Shown here: piece by piece, positions 39,130-55,105 of the stretch
Layout: every line of letters begins with the position of its first letter
Numbering within the stretch: the stretch's first letter is position 1
NCBI GenBank assembly: GCA_002007465.1
Contig: LNAC01000348.1
Location: 335,433 to 399,432, forward strand
Length of the DNA: 64,000 nt
DNA from: Ailurus styani
Lineage: Eukaryota > Chordata > Mammalia > Carnivora > Ailuridae
Direction: 5' to 3'
The notes under the pieces: generated by a model
Databases searched by the model: none
The model's input: only the letters and a program-made list of their open reading frames with translations
What the model was told of the DNA's origin: nothing
Program-made: the position numbers and the translations under genes

Positions 39130-39332
39130 GGCGCCTGGGTGGCTCAGTGGGTTAAAGCCTCTGCCTTCGGCTCAGGTCATGATCTCAGGGTCCTGGGATC
39201 AAGGCCCGCATCGGGCTCTCTGCTCAGCAGGGAGCCTGCTTCCTCCTCTCTCCTCTCTCTCTGCCTGCCTCTCTGCCTACTTGTAATCCCTCTCTCTGTG
39301 TCAAGTAAATAAATAAAATCTTTTTAAAAAAA
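39130..39332 (+). mobile_element. young mustelid-type Can-SINE
   Basis: Full sense copy: GGGCGCCTGGGTGGCTCAGT head, CTCTCTGCCTACTTGTAATC module. Perfect 15-base target duplication AAAAGAGCGTTATGG at 39115-39129 and 39333-39347. Confidence 0.97.
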
Positions 39333-39709
39333 AAAAGAGCGTTATGGAAAGGAAAGACAAAGATATTTTCTAAATATTCTAGATAACATGTTTTCTTATT
39401 GATGTGCATGGCCCTATATTCCAAGAGATGGTCAAAATTTTAGTTTTTAATTTTTGAAATTAAATTAGATGAAGTATACCTAAAAATTCTATTATGAAGT
39501 CAAGAATGGATTTCCAATGTTTTGAAAGAGTTTTTATTTAGTAACAGAGAAAACTTTATATCTAGGGATTTACCCAACATAAAAACAAACTAATTACCTC
39601 AATGCAGCTGTAGAAATTTTAATAAGAGTACCAAGTATGCCTCTCCATACCATAGAGTGATGACTTTAGGTGAATCAAAGAGGACTTTTATATTTTTTTA
39701 AGAATCGCG

Positions 39710-40057
39710 CCTCCCTCCCTTCCTCCCTCCCTTCCTCCCTCCCTCCCTTCCTTCCTTCTTTCCTTCCTTCCTTCCTCCCTCCCTCCCTCCCTCTACCCAT
39801 CCATCCCTGCCCTCCCTCCCTTCTTCCCTTCCTCCCTACCTCCCTCCCTTCCTCTCTTCCTCCTCTCCTCCCCTCCTCCCTTCCTCTCTTTCTCTCTTTC
39901 TTTCGAGAGGGAGAGGGGAGGGGCAGAGGGAGCAGGAGCGGGAGCATCATAAGCTGGCCATGGAGTCTGATGCAGGGCTTGACCTCACAACCCTGAAATA
40001 ATACCTGAGCAGAAATCAAGAGTCTGATGCTTAACCAACTGAGCCACACAGGCACCC
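39710..40057 (-). mobile_element. Can-SINE, antisense, with a 195-base CCTT/CCCT tract
   Basis: SINE body complement is at 39903-40057 (GAGAGGGAGAGGGGAGGGGC to GAGCCACACAGGCACCCC). To its left, where the A-rich tail would be, is an almost pure pyrimidine tract (39710-39904) of CCCT, CCTT and CTTT units. The two long low-complexity open frames here (LPSSLPPFLPS type and its reverse) are translations of this tract. Confidence 0.9.
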
Positions 40058-40375
40058 CCAGTTTTTCTTATTGTAAAGTAATTGTTTTGGACTAAAATTA
40101 TATGATCTTAGTCTGCAGTTCTAAAATTTCAATTCCAGAAAAGCTTTAAGCAAAAAGAAGACTTTTATGTTGGAGCAGAAGACAAGACAATGGAGAGGTA
40201 ATTGAGAATAAAAGGAAATGAAATGATAAGAAGGGATCAGTGATGATAGTGCACCATAAATGTGGAATATTCTATATACAGTTGACCCTTGAACAGCATA
40301 GGTTTGAACATACAGATCCACTTATACATGGGTTATTTGTAACATAGTATAGTAATGGAAGTGTATTTCTCTTCT

Positions 40376-40562
40376 TTTTAGAAAGATTTTATTTATTTGA
40401 GAGAGAGCACAAGCAGGAGGAGCAGGAGGAGAGGGAGAGAATTTCCAACAGTTTCCACACTCAGTGCAGAGCTGATGCAGGACTCCAACCCAGGACCCGA
40501 GATCATGACCTGAGCTGAAACCAAGAGTCAGTCACTTAACCAACTGAGCCATCCAGGCACCC
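40376..40562 (-). mobile_element. Can-SINE (older type), antisense, nested in Tigger2-like element
   Basis: Antisense copy: GAAAGATTTTATTTATTTGA tail side, CAACTGAGCCATCCAGGCAC head side. It interrupts the transposon interior. Its right border is directly followed by the next SINE's target site. Confidence 0.9.
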
Positions 40563-40575
40563 CTGTGATTTTCTT

Positions 40576-40684
40576 TCCCTTTCTTTCTTTCTTTCTTTCT
40601 TTCTTCCTTTCTTTCTTTTTTTTCTTTCTTAAAGAAAGATTTATTTATTTATTTATTTATTAAAGATTTTTATTTATTTATTTG

Positions 40685-40727
<43 letters not shown>

Positions 40728-40879
40728 TCACAAGTAGGCAGAGAGGCAGGCAGAGAGAGAGGAGGAAGCAGGCTCCCTGCCAAGCAGAGAGCCCAATGCG
40801 GGACTCGATCCCAGGGCCCTGAGATCATGACCTGAGCCTAAGGCAGAGGCTTTAACCCACTGAGCCACCCAGGCGCCCC
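40576..40879 (-). mobile_element. young mustelid-type Can-SINE, antisense, with expanded tail
   Basis: Near-consensus antisense body (GGATCACAAGTAGGCAGAGA; GAGCCACCCAGGCGCCCC). The tail side has grown into (TTTC)n at 40579-40630 and (TTTA)n at 40641-40665; a (GA)n run lies at 40687-40724. 14-base target duplication CCTGTGATTTTCTT at 40562-40575 and 40880-40893, perfect. Confidence 0.96.
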
Positions 40880-41121
40880 CCTGTGATTTTCTTAATAACA
40901 TTTTCTTTTCTCCAGCTTACTCTGTTGTACAATTACAGTATATAATATATATGACATGCAAAATATGTGGCAATTGAATATTTATGTTATCGGTAAATTT
41001 TCCAGTCAACGGCAGGCTATTAGCAGTTAAGATTTTGGTGAGTCAAAAGTTATATGCATATTATCGACTATGTGGGGTGTGGTTGGCACTCCTAGGTCCC
41101 ACATTGTTCAAGGGTTAACTG

Positions 41122-41699
41122 TACTCAACTCTCTGTAACTGAGGTTCAATACTAGGCATATATACACACGTACAAAGTCATACAGAATCAAATGACACAT
41201 ACAGCTCAAGGTGCGTGGTTTATCTGTTCTAAGCCAAGGAGTGGGCATTGAGAAGTGTGATCTTAATGTCTTTAGAGAAAGCACTACACAATCTCCATTA
41301 CAAGGTATGAGCTGAGTATTAAAAAAAGGGGAAAGGTCTAATCCCAGGTAGACTGGAGAGAAGACAGATTTCCAAGGGAAATCACATTAGTTTGGATAGG
41401 AGTAGTGGTTGCACAGAATCACTTACCTTGTGTCATCTTTAGACTCACTAAAAGCTAAAGCTGGTGATAACCTTGAACATCATTGGATATATTAAGTACA
41501 AGAATGTCAGGAGATTTTTGATATCCCTTATATGCAAAACATTATGTGAATATGAATTTCCTAATGAGAAAGTATAAAGCTTTCACAAGACTCACTAAGT
41601 AGTTTGTGACCCCAAAATCATAAAAAGTCATTGATTTATCCCAGTCTCCTAAACTAACAATGACAAAACAAAAGCCTAGGCCTACCACGAGATGGATCT
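41122..41699 (+). other. MYO3A intron 4, no recognised content
   Basis: Stretch between the Tigger2-like element and the LTR element remnant. Nothing identified. Confidence 0.45.
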
Positions 41700-43163
41700 G
41701 AATGGAACCTCATTGCTCACCTGATCTCTGCTAAGTCTCTACTCTGACTGGTGGAGCACAGTGACATTTGGAATTAGGGTCAATTCAGATCTAGTCTCTA
41801 GAAATCCTGGAAAAGTCTATTTCCTTTTCCCCAGCACACAGTCACCCTGGTAAAAGGCCATTGGTCCCTTTGCGGAAGGCTGGGAGGCAGTTTAACAGTG
41901 TACATTTTTGGTAGTATACTGGGGTCCATTTCTTAAAGGGTGACCGCCCCTTCAAGAGGTTCTGGGTCTGTAAACCAGCTCAAATTTGGGGATTAATGGA
42001 GGGGCCATGACTGTTTTGATGATTCAGGTGAGACTTCTGTTCATTTAACTCAGAACTATTTTGCTCGTTCAGATTAAAGTAAGAACTTAGTAGGCTTTCC
42101 ACCTGTTTCACTTTTCATAACCACAAGATCAACTAGGCAACACCACAGGTCTCTGCAATTCAGAGACTTCTGATGACTGCTTTGGATCTGCTGCCCATTA
42201 TGGTAACTGTGCCCACCTTGTCCTTGGCCATTGAGGACCACCGATTGGCCCTTGCCACTCTTTGATCCAGTTACTCCCACTGCACTCAGCTTTCCTAATT
42301 CGGTGGCAGCAGCTCCTGTTGTAAGTTCTAGCCTACACAGAAGAGTGATAATAGAGCTCTCAAGATGCTGGGGCTCACCTCAAAAATGCTTTTCTCATGT
42401 TATGTTGAAAGTCATGTCCTCTGGATGCTCCCTTGTTGGGTGAGGAGGTCTGAAATGAAAAATCCACTCTAACATTGCAGTCTTCCTAAGTCTTTGAATC
42501 TCTTCCTCTAGAGTAAACCAGTATGGTTCTGGCATTTCAAGATCATTTACTAGGTCAACTTTTTCCCATGTCTGAGCCAACCAGCCAACCCTGTCTGACT
42601 TTCTAAGCTACAATATTAAATGCAATGTCTCCGCATAGTGGGTCTATCAGGAAATTCAGCCTGATCCAAATTATTCCTTCCACCATCATCCCACACCCTT
42701 AATAAGGAGATGCTAGGTTTGGCTTTCAATAATCTCAACTCTGCATTGACTGGAGAGAAGGGTCTCTTTCAGGGCAGACACAGAAGCTCATTTATGCAGC
42801 ACTGGAGCTGGGAATTTGAATCCCTAAGCTCATCCTTTCCCCCCGCCCCTCACTTTGTCCGGCAACATTAGTAGAAACCAGCCAATTTCATTATATTCAT
42901 TAGTTTGACAAAATGCCCAAAGATACCACCCTGAACCATACCTCTTGTAAGTGTTGGATTAGAAGTATCCAGTGCTGGTATTTTGTGTATCTCTATTGCC
43001 ACATCATACCCTGGACTATCAGTGTTCTTTCCTATTAGAAACAGAGCCATTAATGTCTCTGATCTAACCAGATTAGAAAGTCAATTCCAGAAACCCCAGA
43101 ACCAATTTAGAAAACTCATCTTTAAGATTCTGTTCCTCTAAGCGCCATTCTCAGTACCAAAAT
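41700..43163 (-). mobile_element. degraded LTR-retrotransposon internal region (MaLR/ERVL-like), antisense
   Basis: Minus-strand translation around 42395-42580 has FTLEEEIQRLRKTAMLEWIF, which resembles the gag-like part of mammalian MaLR/ERVL elements as I remember it. The boundary at 43150-43163 (TCAGTACCAAAATC) is the reverse of a typical internal start next to the LTR (ttttggtacc). All frames are short and broken. Left limit is uncertain and no left LTR was found. Confidence 0.5.
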
Positions 43164-43572
43164 CTGTATCAGCCAGAGTTCTCCAGAAAACCAGAATCAA
43201 TAAGCTATCCATGGTGGGTCGGGGTGGAGAGGAGAATGGCTTAGTTTAAGGAAATGGGTCATGTGAGTATGGAAGCTTGGTAACTCCAAAATATGATGTT
43301 AAGCTGGCAGGCTGAAGACCCAGGGAAAAATTACAGTCTGAGTCCAAAGGTAGGCTGCTGGAAGAAGTCCTTCTTACCCAGTGAAGGTCAGTCTTTGTTC
43401 TGTTAGGGCCCTTCACTTATTGACTGAGGTTTATCCACAGAGGATAATCTGCTTCACTGACAGTTAATTTCATCCAGAACACACCTTCACAGAAACATCC
43501 AGAATAATGTTTGACCAAATATCTGGATACCATGCCCAGATTAATCTTCAGACTATCTTAACTTCATCAACA
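43164..43572 (-). mobile_element. LTR, antisense
   Basis: Read in reverse, it starts TGTTGATGAAGTTAAGATAG and ends GAACTCTGGCTGATACAG. Known LTR phrases are visible on the + strand: AAACATCCAGAATAATGTTT, GACCAAATATCTGGATACCA. It joins the internal remnant at 43163, so it would be that element's 5' LTR. Family (MaLR versus ERVL) left open. Confidence 0.6.
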
Positions 43573-44670
43573 AAATGAGGATATTAGATGTTATAATAAA
43601 TTTTACGGCCTCTTCTTGTTGAAAAAAATCTGTATTTTTAAAATTTCAATTCTCGTTCCTGCAGTATTTTATTTTTAGCAACAACAACAAAATCCCACGC
43701 TCTTTCCTTTGTCCTCTTTAGATGTCAGGGGTTTTGCTGTATGGTTATAGCAAATCAAGTTTCCTGAAGTTCTCTAGTCTGTTGAAAGTACATTGGAAAC
43801 CACATATTTAATGTTTCTTCTGACTCTGTAAGACTCTCAGAGATCTCTTGGCATGTTTCCTCCCTAGAAGCAGGACTTAGGCAATAGAGAACAGAATTGT
43901 TGTACAACCATCAAACAGCCCAGGAAGCCTTGTTGGAAGGGCCTAAAACAATGAAAATTTCAATATAATCAAAGCAAAGGGGTAAAAAATCATTAACATA
44001 CACCTCCTTAATGTTCCTGAGGCTTTGACTTTCAATGGATCATTGTCCTTTCTTACAGCCTGTTTTCTGTTCAGCCTTGATCTCCCTCTGGCCTCCTGTT
44101 CCTTCCAATAGCCTCTCACTATCCCAACTTTCTGCCTGGAATTTTCCAGCCTTTTAGCATCTTCTCCCTTGAGATGCTTACATAACTGTTTACTTTGGTG
44201 ACTTACTCCATTATTTCCTCCCTGGACAAGATGATTTTCCTTATCTTCTTTACTTCCTAGGGCTCCTGAACTCATAATTTGGATTCCTGTTGCCTTTTAA
44301 AGTAATTTATGGCAATTGTTTTTAATAGGATTTTGCATTTTTCTACATTCTTATCTACTTTTCTTGTGAGAATTCATACCAAATAAAAATGCCATTTGTC
44401 CTCAGGAAACTTACCTTTCTCTCCAGCTGAGGTTTACTAAGCTGAAAATGAACACGTTAGACTTTATGACCATTAAGTTGCCTTCTAGCTCCAAAGCTAT
44501 TTGGTTTTATTGGTAAAATGATGTTGAGGTTTAAGGAAGATTACAGAAATATTCAACACACACATGAAATTTGGCAAAGGCCTTCTTCTGTCACTCTTTC
44601 ATAGTTGTGTATGTGTCTTGTTTTTAATGTGAAAATCATCCAATATTATTAGACTCAAGTGTTACTTATT
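43573..44670 (+). other. MYO3A intron 4, no recognised content
   Basis: Contains the 110-residue antisense frame 43943-44275 (lysine- and glutamate-rich, e.g. SKEDKENHLV-like start). It has no family resemblance that I can name and no splice support; not accepted as a gene. Confidence 0.45.
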
Positions 44671-44863
44671 TTTTTTAAGATTGTATTTATTTGAGAGAGA
44701 GAGCAAGCAAGAGAGAGTACAAGTGGAAGGGAGGGCAGAGGGAGAGGGAGAAGCAGAATCCCCTCTGAGCAGGGAGCCTGATGCAGGGCTCAGTCCCAGG
44801 ACCCCAAGATCATGACCTGAGCTGAAGGCAGATGCTTAATTGACTGAGCCACCCAGGGACCCC
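44671..44863 (-). mobile_element. Can-SINE (older type), antisense
   Basis: Antisense copy from TTTTTTAAGATTGTATTTAT to GACTGAGCCACCCAGGGACC. Target duplication not clear. Body diverged relative to the young copies. Confidence 0.9.
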
Positions 44864-46198
44864 AACCCAAGGATTTCTTATTCTACCTAGTGGCATTATT
44901 CCTTTTTCACTTATTTGAGACTTTCTGGTTTTTTTCTTCACATTCTGGGCTCCATTTTTCTTGTTTCCGTACAGTTTATAGTTTTACAGTTATCTTTTTG
45001 CTGTACGGGAACCAGGTGTAAAACATTCTTTCTACAGGATCCCAAAAGCCACTTAATGATATGTGAGACCCCCAAGAAGATTGTAATTCATTACCCCACA
45101 TTCTGACCAGTGGTCTTTGAAAGGGGTGTCAGTGCCCACGTGCTTGCAAGGCATCATGGGAGTGCAGAAAAAAATATTCGTACTAATTATGACATAGTCA
45201 TAATATAGTTATTATTTAATCTCATCCTTTAAAATTAGGTGCTTCAGAATGCATAAATTAATATAGTAGTAAATATATGGAGAATATCTATAGCTGTATC
45301 TATATTAAATATGCTTGCTTACAAGTTTCTTCTTCTTTGGGATGTGTGATTAAAGAGTTTGGAGCCCAAATGCTGTCCTAGAAAAATTTTATTCTCATAG
45401 TAACATATAAATGTAATATAGTCTCATATTTATATAAAACCTAATAACCCATAGACTTTGTAAACTCATTATTGACTATTACCCTTATTAAGTTGCTCCT
45501 TTATATGTAAAATCATTTGGGTCTTGTATTAGCTAGAGTTCCTCGGTTGTAAGCAACAGAAACTAACTCTGACCAACTGAGGCAAGGATACTGAAAACAA
45601 CACTGACAGGCTTATAAAGTCAAGGGAGAAGAAGCTGGGCCTTCTGGCCTCCTAAGAGGAGCTCTGTCAGCCCTGGTCCTCAGGGGGAGCATCACCTGGA
45701 CCTTCAAGCCCTGCCATTGGATGACTCCGCTCTAATTACCTCCTCCCTGAGTGTCCACTCCACTCAAGATTCACATTTCCAAGAAAAAGAATCTGAATGG
45801 ACTACCTTGGGTCACATATAACACCCTAAAAAACCTTTTTCCAGTATCTTTCCACATATCTTTATTTCCTGTGGAGGGTGGCAGGAAGGTCCTTTCTAAC
45901 CATCCATGGTTATAAATTCAGACACCAGGACATGACTACTTGCTGAGAAATGGCAACTCTAGTGACATAATCTTTTCTTCATATTCAAAAAAAGAATAAA
46001 AATATCACATGATTACTCTGAAAGGTCATTTTCTTGCCTGGAGCAAAACTTTTGATTTTTTTTTTTCATTACTTTGTTGTGTTGTCCCCCCCCCTTTCCT
46101 TTTACATTTCAGTTAAATTGACATTTGAATTCTTAAACTCTCTTCATGAAATTGAGACCAAAATGTTCAACAAGGATCAAGTATAATGTAAATAGAAA

Positions 46199-46229
<31 letters not shown>

Positions 46230-46300
46230 ATATCCTTAGACTAAATCTTAGTAAATTTAGAATCAATTTTAAATCGAATTGGTTTTAACATCCATTTGCA
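44864..46300 (+). other. MYO3A intron 4, unassigned repeat-like segment and (AAAT)n
   Basis: Bases 45535-45830 (GTATTAGCTAGAGTTCCTCG to TTGGGTCACATATA) look like an interspersed repeat I cannot assign. A pure (AAAT)n microsatellite of about nine units lies at 46193-46231. The open frame 44915-45106 is not supported. Confidence 0.45.
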
Positions 46301-46490
46301 GGGCACCTGGGGGGCTCAGTTGGTTAAGCATCTTTCTTCAGCTCTGGTCCTTATCTCAGGGTCCTGGGATCGGACTGCATTGGGCTCCATGTTCATAAGG
46401 GAGTCTGCTTGTCCCTCTCCTTCTGGCTCCATTTTCTCATGTTCTCTCTCTCTCTCCCTCAAATAAGTAAAATCTTTAAAAAATAATAAA
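46301..46490 (+). mobile_element. Can-SINE (older type)
   Basis: Sense copy: GGGCACCTGGGGGGCTCAGT head, CTCAGGGTCCTGGGATCGGA, CT tract, AAAT-like tail. Diverged; target duplication unclear. Confidence 0.9.
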
Positions 46491-47160
46491 ATCTGTTTAC
46501 TTTTTCCACTTATGTAAATAAATTACAATACTCTGATATTATCATAAAGTCTGAGCTTCATCACTTCTAGTTTTAATGTATAGAAAAAGACAATATGAAA
46601 TGTTGATATAGATTTAAATTGAATTTTTCTAAAGGTTAAAATGCCTGGAGTAGAGGTGGAGGTAGAGGTGTATTCTGGACAACTGTGCTATTAAGTGATG
46701 CTGCTCTTTCTTCAGATAGACTGTTAGAAAATATTTAAGGGACAATCTTCATGCACAGATTAGATCATCTCCCTTGAATTTGAAAAGTTATTTAGTGAGG
46801 ATACTTTTTTCTGTCAAAAAATTAACTTTTTCAAAGACAGAATTTGAAGGCCATAGATGAAGATTCTGTTTGGGGCAGAATTTATGCTATACATCGATGG
46901 GATAGGTAGGTTAGGTCATTGTGAGATGCAGTTAATGTGGAACTGAAACAGACCACCCACCCCTATGCCCAAATATATTCCACCAATATTTAGGTATATT
47001 TCCACCACCAAAATACACTTTTGGCTAAATATGGCCTTCGAGTTTCATGATAAATGTCAAATGCCAACTTGGAAGAATCAAATGTATCCAAATTTAAATC
47101 TTAGCTTATAAGATAAACAGCCAGAGCCTAAAATAAATGTGATACCTGGGAGATATTTTT
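46491..47160 (+). other. MYO3A intron 4, no recognised content
   Basis: AT-rich; nothing identified. Confidence 0.45.
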
Positions 47161-47179
47161 CAAAACAGGGAGACCAGGG

Positions 47180-47347
47180 GGTGCCTGGGTCACTCAGTTG
47201 GTTAAGTGTGCAACTCTTAGTTTCAGCTCAGGTCGTAATCTCTGAGTTGTGAGATCAAGCCCTGCATTGGGTTTTATGCTCACCATGGAATCTGCTTGAG
47301 ATTCTCTCCCCCTTCTCGCTCTCTCTTTCTAAAGTAAATAAAATCTC
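47180..47347 (+). mobile_element. Can-SINE (older type)
   Basis: Sense copy: GTGCCTGGGTCACTCAGTTG, AACTCTTAGTTTCAGCTCAG, CCCTGCATTGGGTTTTATGC. Flanking 19-base repeats CAAAACAGGGAGACCAGGG (47161-47179) and CAAAACAGGGAAATCAGGG (47348-47366), two mismatches. Confidence 0.93.
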
Positions 47348-47366
47348 CAAAACAGGGAAATCAGGG

Positions 47367-48094
47367 AGCGGAAGTCCATGGTTTGGGTGTAACCCATCAA
47401 GTTCAGAGCAGGTCAAGGGAAAAGCACTGGACAACCAGAGGTGACCAGGCCAGGCCTGTCTGCATGAGGAATAGGAATGTGAAATGCAAGGAGAGATTTT
47501 ACTCCTAATTTTTTTAAGGGTCAATTATGATTATATCTAACCAGTAATTAGTGGGATGGCAGGATTGAAATTTTTGGTTATACTTCTTCATTATAAAGTC
47601 CTTCTATAATCTCTCTAAAGGAAAAGAATCGATTGTATTTACATAGTTGGATTAAATAGATGCTGTTAATTTGAAACTTCTGGACAGGTGTGATTTTTCC
47701 AAAGTTGATCATGTGATAGAAAATAATTTTATACACATTCACAAGTAAGCTACTATGTGCACACCACCACAGAAGAATTCTCAAATTCACCAGAATTTGG
47801 TAGTGGCCAGAGGGAGGAAGAGAGAGGAGAGGAGGCATATCATTCAAATAACAATTACATGCCCAATTATGTAATATAGACAGTTAAAAATGTAGAAGGT
47901 CAAAAAATAGAGGTTAGTATGACCAGGACCAGATTAACTGTCAGCATAGGGGAATAAAACCTGAAATGGGGCTTTAAGGATGGAGATGTTTGGATATGAG
48001 AAACAGAAAATTAGAGGACCATTCTGTATTTTGGCTATGAGAAAATCCTGACTTAGGATACTTTAATATGAAGTTCAAGTCCCATGGCAGCTTT
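47367..48094 (+). other. MYO3A intron 4, no recognised content
   Basis: The antisense frame 47578-47847 (89 residues) has no resemblance to a known protein. Confidence 0.45.
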
Positions 48095-48108
48095 AAAGGA
48101 ACAGAATT

Positions 48109-48452
48109 GGGCGCCTGGGTGGCTCAGTGGGTTAAAGCCTCTGCTTTCGGCTCAGGTCATGATCTCAGCGTCCTGGGATCGAGGCCCACATCAGGCTCTC
48201 TGCTCAGCAGGGAGCCTGCTTCCTCCTCTCCCTGTCTCTCTGCCTGCCTCTCTGCCTACTTGTAATCTCTCTCTGTGTGTCAAATAAATAAATAAAAATC
48301 TTTAAAAAAAAATAAAAANATCAGGCTCTCTGCTCAGCAGGGAGCCTGCTTCCTCCTCTCCCTGTCTCTCTGCCTGCCTCTCTGCCTACTTGTAATCTCT
48401 CTCTGTGTGTCAAATAAATAAATAAAAATCTTTTTAAAAAAAAAAATAAATA
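48109..48452 (+). mobile_element. young mustelid-type Can-SINE with duplicated 3' part joined at an N
   Basis: Head, body and tail run 48109-48318. Then come one N (48319) and a second copy of the last two thirds (48320-48448) that repeats 48190-48302 without a visible difference. Target duplication AAAGGAACAGAATT (about 48095-48108 and 48453-48466) encloses the whole, so only one insertion took place. It lies about 100 bases upstream of coding exon 5. Confidence 0.93.
48319..48319. other. ambiguous base (N) between two copies of a SINE part
   Basis: A single N between A-rich tail and the repeated SINE body; see the SINE entry at 48109. Confidence 0.8.
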
Positions 48453-48521
48453 AAGGAACAGAATTTTAATGGCAGTTTGTAAGGAAAATGTACCTCAATT
48501 GGAGTCTCTTTGCATGAGTAA

Positions 48522-49486
<965 letters not shown>

Positions 49487-49503
49487 TGGATTCAAAAACT
49501 TTT

Positions 49504-49670
49504 TTTAAGATTTTATTCATTTGACAGAGAGAGAGCAGCACAAACAGGGGGAATGGCAGGCAGAGGGAGAGGAAGAAGCAGACTCCCCACTGAGCAGGGA
49601 GCACTACACGAGATCATGACCTAAGCCAAATGAAGGCAGGCGCTTAACCAACTGAGCCAGCCAGGTGCCC
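49504..49670 (-). mobile_element. Can-SINE (older type), antisense
   Basis: Antisense copy (TTAAGATTTTATTCATTTGA to ACTGAGCCAGCCAGGTGCCC), missing some mid-body. Flanking 17-base repeats TGGATTCAAAAACTTTT (49487-49503) and TGGATTCAAAAATTTTT (49671-49687). Confidence 0.93.
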
Positions 49671-49687
49671 TGGATTCAAAAATTTTT

Positions 49688-51020
49688 AACAGGGTATACA
49701 TCTTGGAATAAAAATAGAAAGGGTAGTCATATAAACAAAACCAAAATTGAGTAAGAGAATCTCAAGCAAGAATTTCAGTTTGTTCTGATATGTGACTAGT
49801 GTTTTAAAAGCTTATGAAAAAAATTTAAAAATGGGAAATTAATAAAATATAAGGATAATATTAAACAGTGCAGCTTATTTATGTATTTTAGTAATAGAGA
49901 AAAATAATATAAGTAATATGTAATAATTATTTTATTACTTGATTAATATTAAATAATAGGCTAGGTTTATATTTTCCATGTTATAGTAGCAAAGCCATTG
50001 TTATGTGTTTAAGTTTGCTTTTAGTAAAAAAGCAATTTTGATTAGTGGATCTTGGAACCACTAAGTAAAAGAAAATATTTTGATCTATCAAAAATTTAGT
50101 TACCAGGGTATTAAATGAGTTAATAATTAAAATCGACACTCCTTAATATGCAATTACCAGACTGTCATTTTACTGATAAGTCATTATTTATTATTGTAAG
50201 CATCCAATAGCACAAACACAGTTTGAAAGTGCTTTTCTGCTCAGCAAACCAGTGGATGTTACCTAAAAGAGAAAGGTTCACTGTGATCTTTTCAAACTGT
50301 CATGTAAATATGTATGTGTTCCAGATTTTGTGCATATTATACTTATTTTTCTGCAATAAACATTTGCCAACTTATGAATGATCAGCAGCATTTCAATAAA
50401 TTTCCACTTATCTAGAATTGTTGAAGTATATATATTTTGAATAACCAGCTCTCTAGCTCATGAAGTCATGGCATATACACCAGCTCTATGTTACTAATGA
50501 CAAATCTCTTAGAATTAGAAAGCAGCAAGGTAAATAAAATTTAATATATTCTCCATAACTAATGGCATAGAACGATTTCAGTGTTTTTAGGGCCTCAGAG
50601 GCAATATTGTTCATTTATCAGTTGAACAGTGGAATTCTCCATTTCACATTTTTAATTTAAATTGTAGTTCAGAGGGAGCATTTGTTGGTTATAGAAAGAC
50701 ATCCTTCTCAGACTGGACTCCGTGTGTGTCCGGATGAAAGGGACAAGGGAAATAGTGACTGTGGTAGGTGATTGTCATTTTCACAAGCCACGATACTTTG
50801 CCTAGAAAAGGGGGATGGTATTTATAATAACTCTAGGAAAGCATAAACTAATGCTGTCTTAGGCAAATTGGAGCATAAATTCACCGAAGCCTTCGGCAAG
50901 ATATTCCTAGACCGTATACATGAAGTCATAAAATAACAAAAAAAATTGGTGGGGCAAAATACATTGTTATATAAGGAAGACAAAGAGACCCAACAACAGA
51001 AAATTCATCTGAATATCTTT
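49688..51020 (+). other. MYO3A intron 5, AT-rich
   Basis: Very AT-rich (notably 49800-50170). No repeat or exon recognised. Confidence 0.5.
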
Positions 51021-51025
51021 TTTTA

Positions 51026-51480
51026 TTTTTAACAGCTTTATGGAGATATAATTCATCTACCATAGAATTAACTCATTTGATGTATATAGTTTAATGACTG
51101 TTAGGTGTATGTTCACAGGGTTGTGCAACGATCATCACAGTCTAATTTTAGAGCATTTTCTTTCCCCCTAAAAGAAACCCCTTACTCGTTAACAGTCACT
51201 CCCTGTCTCCTCCCAAGCTGTCCTACACCTGGCAACCACTAATCTGCTTTTTGTCTGTAGAATTGCCTCTTCTGGACATTTCATGTAAATGGAATCATAA
51301 CAGTATGTGGCCTTTGTGTCTGGCTTCTTTCTCTTAGTGTTTATGCATGTTGTAGCATACGTCAATAGTCCATTCCTTTTGATGGCTGAATAATATTCCA
51401 TTATATGTAGACACAAGATTTTGTTTACCCATCGCCAGTTGATGGACATTTGGCTTGTTTCCACTTTGGGGCTATTAGGA
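51026..51480 (-). mobile_element. LINE-1 3' end and ORF2 C-terminus, antisense
   Basis: The minus-strand translation contains LHIMEYYSAIKRNGLLTYA, the well-known L1 ORF2 C-terminal motif. The + strand shows GGAATCATAACAGTATGTGG and GGCTGAATAATATTCCATTA. Frames are broken. It ends about 135 bases before coding exon 6. Confidence 0.85.
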
Positions 51481-51615
51481 CTAAAACTGTGAATATTTGT
51501 CACATGAATTTTTAATATAAAACTTGGGATTTTCATGCTTGCTTTTGTGACAGTGCTTGCTAAAATCAAAAACTTCACCCTTTTTTATTTTTATTTTTTT
51601 TGCAATTTCTGCTAG

Positions 51616-55088
<3,473 letters not shown>

Positions 55089-55105
55089 AAGATTACATGT
55101 GTCAG

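Larger units (their letters stand above)
40279..41121. mobile_element. Tigger2-like DNA transposon carrying two nested SINEs
   Basis: The left terminus is CAGTTGACCCTTGAACAGCA (40279). The right terminus is TGTTCAAGGGTTAACTG (ending 41121), the inverted copy with one or two differences. A TA dinucleotide flanks each side, as expected for Tigger/mariner-type elements. After removing the SINEs at 40376 and 40576 only about 350 bases remain, so it is a short non-autonomous or deleted copy. No transposase frame is present. Confidence 0.75.

Noticed and set aside
39670..40055. Two long low-complexity frames (Leu/Pro/Ser and Glu/Gly/Arg rich)
   Set aside because: Translations of a polypyrimidine tract on either strand.
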